Below, piece after piece: positions 44,860 to 57,200 of a stretch of 64,000 bases of DNA. The position numbers and the translations under genes were made by a program. Each line of letters opens with the position of its first letter. The stretch's first letter is position 1. The notes under the pieces are model-generated. The model did not search any database and was not told the origin of the DNA. It was given only the letters and a program-made list of their open reading frames with translations. The stretch is from assembly GCA_963922205.1 (NCBI GenBank), contig CAWUHX010000080.1:1000814-1064813 (forward strand), in the 5' to 3' direction. Origin of the DNA: Romanomermis culicivorax. Lineage: Eukaryota > Nematoda > Enoplea > Mermithida > Mermithidae.

Positions 44860-46990
44860 CAAGTTTTAAATACCATTATACAATACCATTATTATTAAGA
44901 ATTATGCTTATAAAAGTTTGAAAGAATAAGAATTAGCATGCCTAAAGTTTGAGTGGAAGTCCTCACATTCTAAGCTGCTCTACTTTTTGAGAGAAAGCTG
45001 CTTTTAGGATTCCAAGAAACATTAATAAAAACGAATCTGAAGTGGAGCCTTTCGCAAGAAACCGCAATTCTGACCCATCATTCTATGAAGTATCGAAATT
45101 TTGAAATTTTACTGAATTTAGTTTGAAGGTAGTTCTACGTATATCTACGGTTTTTTTATCAAGTTATCTCGGCCAGGCAAAAATATTAATCTGATGCAGC
45201 ATAATTTCAACTAATTAGACTGTGCTTATTTAGAAAAAATTTTTATTCCATGAATGAATTTGAAAATGTGAGCTTATTCCCACTGAGGGTCCTCGCGGCA
45301 ACAATTATCAGCGTCGCATTTTCCAAAAAGTTGAAGGATTTATTGGACAATTAGGGTCCACTGGCTCCTCGGCTGAAATGTAGGAAGCAGGATATATATT
45401 GTGTCTTAGCGGCTCATTTTCTTTTTAACTCTTGCAATGCAAATCTGCAGAATTGAAGAGTTTGGGGTCAGCAAAAATGTACCAGATTAGTCAAACAGAA
45501 ACTCTCAAATGAAAAAATGAAATGCAGCAAAACTCACAAAACGCCAAAGAAAATCTCAAGTTAAAAATCTAAAAGGGGGAAGCCTAAAATGTATATTTTT
45601 CAAAGATTGTTGGTATTACAAATTGTTTTTATTTATATAGTAGAAAAATCTGTTAAAATTTTTTTGCAATAAATGTCTGATAATTAAAATTTGGTGTAAT
45701 GCTTAATCCGTCCTCAATTTACCAAACTTTGCACATTCGACCATGCAAATTTCGAGCCAAAATTTTTTGGGAATATTCTGTTTTCATCATATAGTCAAAA
45801 ATGTGTCTATTTTTCACCCAATCACTAGAAACTGCATGTATTTATGGGGTGTTGGTATATTTCAGGCACTTATTTCTTGTATTTACAAAAGAAGTGGGCG
45901 GGATTTTTAACCTTTGATAAAAACTTAAAAATTTCGTCCACAACATTCTCCAGATCATTTTTTTACTCAAAACTGTCGGAAGATGCTTCACTCGGGCTTA
46001 TTTAAAGCTTGTTCAAACATTCCAGTACTTTTTCAGAGCTAGTAAATTACAAAAAATTAGAAAGGAGTGAATTTCGAGAGTCCTATCTAATCCAAATAAT
46101 GAGAACAACACATCAAATCAGATGATTTTCTGATTAGCTGAGATACAGAAAAACATATTTCGAAAAAATCTTGCTGGACACCATTTATCTTAAAATTTAC
46201 ATATCGTTGGATATGTCTTTTGGTATAATGCACTTTATCATGTTGGAATATTAATCCTCTGAACAATTGATCTGATAGATAAAAAGGTAAATTTTATAGT
46301 CAACTCAATCTTTCTCTGATCTGGCAAAAAAATTCCGGGTTTTTACATTCTAAAACGCTGGAAAATAAATCTCTACAACAAATATTCCTAAATAGAAGTT
46401 CTGAAATTGCATTCTAGACTGATGTGTCAATGTTCGTCGACTATAAATCCAAAATTTCATTTGGAAAACGTTTCAAAATTTCAGACCCCGAGAGAAAAAA
46501 TTGAGATAATTGATGAAAAATTTAAATTTTCGGCGAAATACTAGCTGTAAGCGATTACAAAATGAGACGAGCTAACTTGATTGATTGATACAAACTGTTC
46601 AGCATTAATTAGCTGGTGGAAGAAGATATGCTAACGGTCGCGCCTGATAGAAAATGGTGATTAATGTGCCCATGACCGACGCGAAGCGCTGGAAAATTTT
46701 GAGATTTTGGTTTTCAAGTTCACCAGAATGAATCTTTTCGGTTTTGAATTCCAAAAAAAATTTTCACAATATATTCTTCACTTAAACAAACTATTCCAGG
46801 GTCTAGATGGTTCACGGAAGCTGTAATAAATGGTTTTCAATCCAGGTTCAAAGGGGAAATTAAGTACTTAATAGCAGATTGAGATTCAGGAATATTTAGA
46901 CAATTCAGAAGGTCGATGAAATAAGTGATCCAATGCATGTTCTGATTCGAGCTTCTGCTGGATGGAAAAATTAGCTAGAATCATCAAACA
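44860..46990. repeat. Segmental duplication copy 2
   Basis: This aligns with 32240-33168 and 34691-36350 at moderate identity, lacking the mariner and the 35357-36050 segment. It is noncoding as far as I can see. Confidence 0.65.
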
Positions 46991-47123
46991 TAGAAACGAA
47001 TACGAAATTTTAAAAAGATGTTCTTTGGATATTAAATTTTTTCAGGAACTATGCACAATGAGTGTAACTACCCCCATAAATTAATGAAATTCTGACAAAT
47101 GACTGTAAGTTAGAAAGGTAATA

Positions 47124-49215
47124 TTCAATATGGATATTGAAGATTGTTACAATTAATTCAGGACCAAAGTGGAAATACCAAGATGTCGCATAACAGTGGA
47201 GATATTCAAACTTAATCATTTAGCCTGGGAAACAATTCTTTTCACAAGGACCTTTTAAGCCAGAGGAGTTTGCAGCATATCTGCCTGTTACTTTTGCCTT
47301 AGAATCATATTCATACCATTATTCCAATCACTCTTTGAATCAAGAGATAGGAGCTTGATTTTTATTGACAAGAAGATAATAGAGCTTTGAATTCATTATG
47401 CAAACCATCATGTAAAGAGTAAAGTTCTTTGACTGAAAAATAGTGATACAGTGGAACGGTCACATAGCTTAGTCAAAGATGGCTGATCATTTTTCCATAA
47501 GAGAGGGAATAAGCATTATACATCTTTCAACAAACTTGAAAGATGAGTACATTTAGGTTGTGAGTTTTCCGTGCAGAGCGAAAGATTATTTTGAAGCGTT
47601 ATCTGCTAGAATTTCAATAGAAGAATCCTGCAGCTATAATGTTCACAAAACTTTTTTCACATGCCTTTTACCCCAGTTTGAACTTTGCGTGATGTGTGCA
47701 GTCCTCATAAAAAGACTCCAGAATAATATGCATTTTTCTTCACATTGAAAGTGTTTAGCCTCATGGGCAATTCATTTGTAGCAAGGATGACCTAGAGGAA
47801 ATGAATGCAGCTCTTCATAGCTCATCCCCATTATTGAGTAGTTCTAGATTTTGGGAGTCAGCTTGCCAAAAACTGGCCTCCAGCCATCATGTCTCATAGA
47901 GAAAACATTGTAGTGTCAACTTTCAGAATTTCATCCACTAGTGTGTTTGAAATCCAGACCAGTATTCTAGCTTGACAAGCTGTGTTGGGAGAGTCAAATC
48001 AAGTGTAAAATAGTGCACTGCCTGAAAATTTCACAATTTTGGACAACAAAATTTATTGAAAAATACTTGTTGTGTCCTTTAGAAATTTGACTTATGGCTG
48101 TTGTAGTAATTAATTGCAATGAACACTGTGTGTAGTCATGGGCCATATGTTAATCTTCATTGATTATGACAACATCACCTAAAGTAAGTTCAATTCAGGG
48201 AATCTAAAATTAGCTAAAATTACTTTTTTTTCTCTATTTTCCTGAGTGGACATATTCATTTCATCCTTCATAATCAAGCATCATCTCTGCATTACAGCTA
48301 AAACATATTTTTCCATTTTGTTAGCACATGCAAATTAGATGTTGAAAGCCAGAATGAAGTGCTACCTCTGTCTCGGAAGTCCGAAATTTAAACTGTAACC
48401 CTTGCTCATTTGTGTATACTTGTCCAATAAAATATATACTTCTGTTTGAAATGCTATATCTTTTTACCTAGGTATCGCAGAAAGATGTTTTAGGATGCAT
48501 TAGATTAACAATTTTATAATGCATCAATAACATAGACGCTTCTAAGTCATATTCTGTATTCTGGATTGATAAAATTCAATTCCCCTTCTTGTTGCTAATT
48601 TTTTTTGCTTCTTTCGCAGATTTTTTCCCCCTGGCCAGTGCTTTAATTTGAGTCAAGAAATTTGGTGGGGACAGTTGTAAATTTAGTCGATTTTACATAG
48701 AGATTTCATTGGAAAATGTTTTAACACGTTTTTATGGATTTTTTTTTAATTTTTCGTTTTTTTATTAAATTTATTATCAGGCTCAAACAAGCTGTGTTCC
48801 AAAAGTGTGTGAAGCCGAATTCTTGGAAGAATTGAACACCTCTGATGATAACTATCTGGTGGACAATGCTGATCATATACTAAGGCATTACAAGATAAGG
48901 AAGAACAATGTTAACATTGAAATTATGGCCTAATTATGCATCAATAGACGAATGCTCACATTGAAAGATGAAGATTTAGAATATAAATATTTGAAATTTT
49001 TTCTTTCATGTTGAGAATGTAAAATTTTATTGACAAAGAAAACAGGTATAATCAGTACATTGCTCATGTATCAGGAAAATATTTCTGGGAAGATGGACAA
49101 ATTTTACCTCAAGGAGACAGGAAAGTTTAGTGTCAAAAAGTTAATGTTTTGATGGAAAATTTTGTAGAATTTCCAGATGTTTATCAATTTCCAGATTTCT
49201 CATTGTTTTCACTCA
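47124..49215 (+). repeat. 2.1 kb tandem duplication, unit 1
   Basis: This aligns end to end with 49525-51640 at high identity (roughly 90% by eye). Both units keep a 62-codon frame without ATG (47560-47748 and 49958-50146) with E-E-S-C-S-Y, reminiscent of the C-S-Y of PAN first-half exons but without the rest of the pattern. No other coding signal. Confidence 0.75.
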
Positions 49216-49524
49216 AATACTATGTACTCAATTTGAGCAACTGGCCCTCCCACTTCAGAATATTAGGATAGTTCATTGATGCATGGTTTGGGCCAAATAT
49301 TCATTTCTTGAAGGAGTTAATCCATTCAATTGTGAACAATTTTAAATGTCAACACATTTTTTAATATTTCTGAAATGGAGATCATTTCAAAGCTGTTATC
49401 ACAAATAAGATTGACTGACATATTGACAATAATCACCATAATTGTGGAAGATTGAACTCTCTTTATCTCTTGAACTACATTCCATATCAATCACAAGAAA
49501 TGCTGGAGATTGATGTGCTTAATA

Positions 49525-51640
49525 TGGATATTGAAGATTGCTAGTGTAAATTCAGCACCAAAATGGAAACACCAAGAGGTAGCACAACAGTCGAGATATT
49601 CAAACTTCATCATTTAGCCTAGCAAACATTTCTTCCTCACAAGGACCTTTTAAGCCAGAGGAGTTTTCAGCTTATCAGCCTGTTACTTTTGTGGTGAATC
49701 ATTTTGATACCATTATTCCCATCACTCTTTAAATCAAGAGGAACGAGCTTGATTTTTATTGACAAGGAGATAACAGAGCTTTGAATTAATTCACCATGCA
49801 AACCATCATGTCCAGTGTAAAGTTCTGTGACCGAAAAATAATGATACACTGGAATGGTCACATAGCTTAGTCATAGGTGGCTGATCATTTTCCGATAAGA
49901 GAGGGGATAAGCATTATACATCTTTCAACAAACTTGAAAGATGAGTACATTTAGATTGTGAGTTTTCTATGGAGAGCAAAAGACCATTTTGAAGAGTTAT
50001 CTGCTAGAATTTTAATTGAAGAATCCTGTAGCTATAATGTTCACAAAACTTTTTTCACATGTCTTTTACCCCAGTTCGAACTTTGTGTGATGTGTGCTGT
50101 CCTCATAAAAAGACCCCAAAATAATATGCATTTTTCTTCACATTGAAAGTGTTTAGCCTAGTGGGCAAAGTCATTTGTTGCCAGGATGACCTAGAGGAAA
50201 TGAATGCAGCTCATCATAGCTCATCCTCATTATTGAGTAGTTCTAGACTTTGGGAGTCAGCTTGCCCCTCCCAAAGTCAAAGGGAGTCAGCTTGCCAATA
50301 ACTGATCTCCAGTCATCATGTCTGATAGAGACAACATTGTAGTGTCAACTTTCAGAATTTCATCTACTAGTAGGTTTGAAATCCATACCAATATTTTAGC
50401 TTGACAAGCTGGGGTACAAGAGTCAAGTTAAGTGTAAAAATGTGCACTGCCTGAAAATTTCACAATTTTGGACAACAAAATTAATTGAAAAATACTTGTT
50501 GTGTCCTTTAGAAATTTGACTTATGGCTGTTGTAGTAATTAATTGCAATGAACAATGTGTGTGGTCATGGGCCATATGTTAATGTTCATTGATTATGACA
50601 ACATCCCCTAACCTATGTTCAATTCAGGGAATCTAAAATTAGCTAAAATTACTTTTTTTCTCAATATTTTCCTGAGTGGCCATATTCCATTTATCCTTCA
50701 TAATCAAGCATCCTTTCTGCATTATAGCTACAACCTATTTTTCCATTTCGCTAGCACATGCAAATTAGATGTTGAAAGCCAGAATGAAGTGCTGCCTCTG
50801 TCTCTAAAGTCCGAAATTCAAACTGTAACCTCTGCTCATTTCTGTATATTTGTCGGATAAAATATGTACTTCTGTTTGAAATGCTGTATCTTTTTACCCA
50901 GGTATTGCAGAGAGATGTTTTAGGATGCATTAGATTCACAATTTTAAACTGCATCAAAAACATTGACACTTCTGAGTCATGTTCTGTATTCTGAATTGAT
51001 AAAATTCAATTCCCCTACTTGTTGCTAATTTTTTAGCTTCTTTTGCAGATTTTTTCCCCCTGGCCAATGCTTTAAATTGAGTCAAGAAATTTGGTGGAGA
51101 CAGTTGTAAATTTAGTTCATTTTACATAGAGATTTTATTAGAAAATGTTTTGACACGTTTTTCTGGATTTTTTTTTATTTTTCGATTTTTTTATTAAATT
51201 TATTATTATGTTCAAACAAGCTGTGTTCCAAAAGTGTGTGAAGCCATGTTCTTGGAAGAATTCAATACCTCTGATGATAAATATCTGGTGGACAATGCTG
51301 ATCATATACTAAGGCATTAGAAGATAAGGAAGAACAATGTTAACATTGAAATTATTGCCTAATTATCCATCAATAGGAGAATGCTCACATTGGAAGATGA
51401 AGATTTAGAATATAAATATTTGAAATTTTTTCTTTCAAGTTGAGAATGTAAAATTTTATTGACAAAGTAAGCAGGCATAATCAGTACATTGCTCAATTAA
51501 CAGGAAAATATTTCTGGGAAGATGGACGCATTTTTACCTCAAGGAGAGAGGAAAGTTTAATGTCAAAAAGTTATTGTTTTGATGGAAATTTTTGTAGAAT
51601 TTCCCAATGTTTATCAATTTTCAGATTTCTCATTTTTTTC
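49525..51640 (+). repeat. 2.1 kb tandem duplication, unit 2
   Basis: This is the second unit; 49216-49524 separates the two. It has a local extra duplication of a gggagtcagcttgcc segment near 50255-50300. Confidence 0.75.
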
Positions 51641-53096
51641 AGTAGTATAGAAGGGGGGCATATTGAACTAAATGTTCCAGTGGCACTTTTTCCCAATTAG
51701 AAAAAAACATGAAAAATTGTCATTTTTCCCTTATTTCCAGGCAAAACTTTTTGTACATGCATGCTAGAAAATTTTCCGCAGCAGTTTTGAATAGCTCAAT
51801 TATTCAGCATTAAGAATATATAATGTTTGTTCAACCTTTTTAAATTTTTTATATTGTCATTCTGCAGTTTTGTCGTCCTTACTTTAGAAAATTTACTGCA
51901 CAAACTTTGAAAAAGTTTGGAGGTGGTCTTAGGAAAACTGATCTCCATCATGATTGGATGGAGCAAATTTAATTTTGGCCACACTATCAGAAAGAGGAGG
52001 ATCTGACGAATCAATTGATGTCTCCTGCTATTTGATTGAATGAAATTTTTATATTGTCTTTTCTGGCTCAAAGTTGAAAATCAGATTTTTTCCTGCTAAC
52101 TCCGCCCCTTTAAGGAAAAGAATGCCGGGAAAAATAAAGGCAAAATCTCAAGGTATGGAAAAGCCCAGCCTGTGTGTGTATGTGTGCCTCGTGTATACCT
52201 GTAAGAGGCATATTTTGCCTTGATGTGTGCTGTTCGAAAATATGATGACGACTTCATTGTGCTCTGCCTTAGTGAATCTAATCGATAATGAAAACTGGAT
52301 GGCACAACAATAATGAAAAAGTGCCTGGCATTTGATCCATGATGAAAAAAGTGTGCAGCATAAGGGCACAACAAGAATAAAGTGTGCAGCATTATTTTGA
52401 GGCAAAATGAAATAGCAAATTATCAAGTACATGAATCGTCAATTACATTTCCTTTAATTTTGGCAATGAACAATCTACATCGTAAATGTCCCTGTAATAA
52501 TTGGCGACAACCAGTTTAGTTTTATTTGTGCAGCGGTGATATTTGATAGTGCTGACGTCATTAAATTTTTCAAACATTTCCTGGCAATACAGCCATAACT
52601 CATTGTGCTCCATCAGCAGTTCATGAAAATGGGGGATCAAAATAAATTAAAAGGAAAAAACACATTAAAATTCAAATGTAAAATGAGCAAAAAGTCCTGC
52701 AACTCAAAGAAACAAAAGCATATTATAGATATTAAAGAAAGAGGTAAACAGTTTCGTAGTAATGACATTTGTTGTATCATAGTAATGACATTTGTTGCAA
52801 AAACTTGAAATTTTTGAACTGCAATTAGCGATTCCATTGAGACTGCTTTTAACAGAATGCTCATAAATTACAAAACACTAAAATAAGCACTGCCTCCAAA
52901 AGGTTGTACCCTATTACTGAAAGTAGTGCATTCTTTTACCATAGAATTTTTCAAAAATTTTAAAGACTATTGGATTCTTTAACCGATGCTATGCTTGGTT
53001 TTCAGCTACTTTTACAATAGTGTTGACAGTATTCCTGAAAAAAAATAAAATTTTCATTTTGGATTTTCTTGTTTTTCCTAGGGTCCAATGAAATTT
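51641..53096. other. Intergenic, no certain gene
   Basis: A minus-strand frame at 52443-52640 reads like a protein (65 residues, three Cys) but has no ATG and no clear acceptor. The remainder is AT-rich. Confidence 0.35.
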
Positions 53097-54146
53097 TGTC
53101 AGGGAGTCAATTCCTCTGACCTTTGGTCCTCTAATTACCTCATTTTCATTCTCTAAAGTCCCTTTGTTGTTAAAGTGTTTCCATTTATCATTAAGTAAAC
53201 AAACCGATAAAACGGTTTGTGTCACACATATTTTTGGCCCAAAATAAACAAATGGTCAGCGCAAAAGTTTTGCATACAACATGCAATGTTGATGTTAGGC
53301 ACACCATCATGCAGTTTTTATTATTGGAAAAATTATTATTGAGAGATTTATCGTTTTTTGTGTGGCATTTTATTGGTATGTGGTGGTCAGGAGGAAAATG
53401 CGTGTGCTGTCGCCAACTACTATTATTGTATTTTCGTTTTCCGACATTGTGTTGGCATGGCAGCTAAGAGGCGAACGGGGCCTAAGGATTTACAGCGATC
53501 ATTTTGGCAAAGAAGTCCCATGAGTTGTTATTGGAGACAGGTAGATCTTGTTGTAGTGTGTTTTCCGCCGATTTTTCATTGTTTGTCAAATTACGTCACA
53601 GGCCCGCAGGTGGCAAGTGGAGAGAGCAACGCGGACCACCAGTGGCCATCTTACTGTAGCGCACGTCGGTACGCGTGCGCTGGTCCCTCTCTTCACCTTT
53701 TTTTCGTTAACGTATATTTTACGTGTATTCTATTTTTCTTTACTAGTTGTGCGCCCCGCCGGCCACCACTAGTACATATTAGCCGCCTCCCACCACGCCT
53801 TTTTCGTCTTTGCTCGCCCGTGCGTGGGAGTTGATTTATCATTGTTATTTTTATTCTTCGCCTCGCCCGTCGCGCTTTGTCACGTAAGTTTTCGTACGTC
53901 TGTTGTATAGTAATAAATAGGTAGGAAAGCCCGTTTGTTTCTAGTTAGTGAGAAAGAAGGGAGACAATTAAAGAAACTAGGTTTTCTTTAATTGTTGGGA
54001 TAATTATTGTCGGGGTTTAAGTACTAGTAATTAGGTAATCGGGTAAACGTGGGCGTGGGACGCACGTACATTAAGGACGCAACCTCGGAATCCCAATCCT
54101 GCTCACGCCGCACCATCTCCGCCCCGACCAAAACCAAGATATAACA
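53097..54146 (+). repeat. 5' LTR of intact Gypsy element (1,050 bp)
   Basis: It starts TGTCAGGGAG and ends GATATAACA. The first 450 bp match the LTR at 24374; from about 53545 it is unrelated and GC-rich. A poly(A) signal AATAAA is at 53912-53917 and a strong splice donor (CAC/GTAAGT) at about 53883. No second copy is seen downstream in the window, so the 3' LTR must be beyond 64000 or lost. Confidence 0.8.
53883..53888 (+). promoter_or_regulatory. Splice donor in the LTR
   Basis: GTAAGT follows CAC in the transcribed part of the LTR. It could serve a spliced subgenomic RNA. Further good donors (GTAAGC) lie just after the gag start, at 54291 and at about 54437. Confidence 0.45.
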
Positions 54147-54157
54147 CTGGTGACCGT
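54147..54157 (+). promoter_or_regulatory. Primer binding site candidate
   Basis: CTGGTGACCGT directly follows the LTR. TGGTGACCGT would pair with a tRNA ending ACGGTCACCA. Confidence 0.7.
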
Positions 54158-54282
54158 TTGGATTGTGCGTTGCCGCTCCCCGCTGTTGCGTTGCATCCGA
54201 AGAATTTAAAGAATTCAAAATTCGACCCCGCCGTAGCTGCGCCAAAGGGTACAAACGAGGTTATTATACCTTGAGGAAAAAG

Positions 54283-57200
54283 ATGCCTACGGTAAGCCAC
54301 ACACCGCCGGACTTCACTCGATTTCCGTCGCGCTCCAGTTCTCCGAACGCCGCCACAGCCGCACGCCGCGCCTTAAATTTTGACCAGATGATGTTGCCGC
54401 GACCGTCAAATATTACGCAATCGACAGCGGTACCCAAGGTAAGCCTACCGCCCCATAATCCGCCCTTCTCTAATTTCAGCACTCCCGCGCTGGACGGGAC
54501 GGCACAGCCGCAAGCACCGCTCATTCCCGCAACCGCGGCGACGACTATTTCCCAAACTCCGCGGCTTGTACACCAAAACCTTCATGCCGCCGCCGAAAAT
54601 CGCCTCAATGCGCCGCCCGCATTGCAAATGCCGCCGCCGCCCGCGCCGGCTCGAAGTAATGATGACCAAATTGTCGCCAGAACCGACTCTTCCGAATCTT
54701 TTGTCAATATTGAACCACCGCAAGCCCCAGCCGCCACCCATGCTTCAGTAAACGATCACCGCAGCAGTCTCGCCATCGCAAACGCCAACGAAGTCCAAAA
54801 TTTTCGAATTGAAGCACGCGACGCGCTGGAACAACTCAACACCGCCGCCGCATGTATAACCAACAATGTCCCCACGGTACAAACCATCGATCAAATTATC
54901 GGCGCCGTCTCCGATCAATTCCAAGCCCAGCAACTACGCGTTCAACGCGAAATTCAAGAACAAACAAAAGCCACTAACGCGCGTTTCGCCGCACTCGTCG
55001 AGCAAATGCAACAATTGATTTCCACAACCGCCGCCGCAACGCACGCGCGTAATCCGCCTACACCAAGACCGCCGCCGGTGTCCTCACAGTTTCACGGCGA
55101 AGAAACAAGAGATGTTTATATCCCTAACGAAACTCTCCGTGAAACTGAACCGGCTCCAGTCTTTGGCAGGCTACCAAACCAAGTCAAACCCAAAGCACCG
55201 TCGACGGATACCCTATATAATAACGAATTCGCCCGCAATACGCGCGCCGATGAAGATTTACACCGTTCCGCGCTTCAAAGACGCCCACCGCCCGCGGCAA
55301 ACCAATTTGGCTTTTCAGATTATCCACCCGAGGATTATTATGAACACCCGCACCCTCGGTACGACATGCCGCGCACGTCTCATCGTGAAGAAGATAGCCG
55401 CATCAAAACAATCGTCGACAATATGCACTCGTTGATAATCGACGGCGCCGCAACAAATAAACGCCTGTTACGCTTCTTCATACGACTGGAAAATGAGTTC
55501 GGCTACGACGCCTCCAACCACGTAAAGATGAGTGCTCTTCGTCGACTTACCCGCGATACGCCGAGCGACATGATCCAAGATATGACGCGGTACGAAGACG
55601 CCAAACATTTGCTCATGTTCCAGTTGGCGCCCGATTGCAATCCGATGACTCTTAAACGCGAACTTGTGTCAATCACGCCAGAAGCCGGAGAGGAACCCGC
55701 CGCATTCCTGAGTAAGGTAATGACTTACGTACAACTATTGTATCAGCATGAAGATCAAACTTTCCGGCATAAACAAGTAATTGATACCTTTTTGACCAAA
55801 ATGCCTGTTTTCTATCAACTCACAATTGGCGAACAAGCAAAGGGTTTTACAAATGTTCAACAACTGGCCGACGCCGTAGCCAAAGCCCGTAGTGTCCTCA
55901 ACGCAACTAAAGCCGAAATCGGAACCGCGGAACGACCCATTCTGGTAAATCAAGCCGATCAAGATGCACCACCTCCAAAGTCGCCGCAACCGTTTGACCG
56001 CCGTTTTGAACGCCGCCGCAGCATGGACTGTCCTCAAAACCGCTACCGCGAGCGCTCTCCCTCAATGGACTGCAGGACGCAAAACCCGGCGATGCAACCC
56101 ACTAAATTCGTCTCTTTCCAACCACAAGCAATTGAGCCACCGCCGCCACAACCACCGCGCACGGAGATGCTTTTGGAACAATTGATTCAACGATACGACT
56201 GCGACTATGAAGAACGAAAATCTCGACAACGCCCTGAAGAAACGATATCCAACAATAGGCAACAAAGCCCGCGCCATCCATCTCAGAACAGAGAGCCGTA
56301 CGCAAACCGCTTCGACCGATCCGCCAGCAGAGACCGCGCACGCACGACGCAACTTGCAGGTCTGTGGTGCGACGCTCACAAATCCCGCACACACAACACA
56401 GAAGATTGCGTCTGGCTCAAACGGCAAAACGCTCAACAATCAGCCCGACTTGAACCAAACCGCCCAAATTACGCCGCCCAACCACGGCAAGTTGACTTCC
56501 GAAACAATTCAAACGACGTCCGTGGACAACGTGATTGGCGACCCCGCCGCGGAGGACCGCCCCAACGAGGAGCGAACTACGCCCGCGGTGCGCGAAACCA
56601 TTTCTATGAAGGTAATCCTATACAACGCCCAAATGATTTTGTTCAGAATACCTACGCCGTCTACCCGAACCATCAATTTCCGGCGCCGTGGGAACAACAT
56701 ATTCATTACAACGCGGTACCGGCCCCATACATCACAACGCCAAAGGATTCATCGCGCGCTAGTTCTCAATCTTCAGAAATGCAAATTACCCTACCCGCCC
56801 TTCCGGCACCAAACACCGCGCCCGTACCTGCGCTCGAAACATGCGTTAACAATCATTCAACGTCCGCGGCCAATATGGTTGTTCCATCCAAAGAAATCGC
56901 TTCTGCCGCGCCGATTGTCAGCCCTGGCATCGTCCGTTGGAACGCAACGGGCCGAGCTTTTCAAGATCCATGTCATATCCGTTCGTCCGTTTGTCAAATT
57001 GATAATCTCACGCCATCTTCCAAATCGTTTGTTCGCAAGTACGCTTCTACGAGAGCCTTTCAAATCCCCATCAAAATTGGGGCCGTCAAAGCACACGCGC
57101 TCATCGATACAGGTGCCCAATGTTCCGTCCTCTCATCAGGATTGGTCAAACGCGCTTTCGACAAGCAATCGCTTCAACTCCCGATTTGTGGAAAAATTAA

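Noticed and set aside
52443..52640. 65-codon minus-strand frame with protein-like composition
   Set aside because: No ATG and no splice acceptor could be found, so support is too thin for a gene call.
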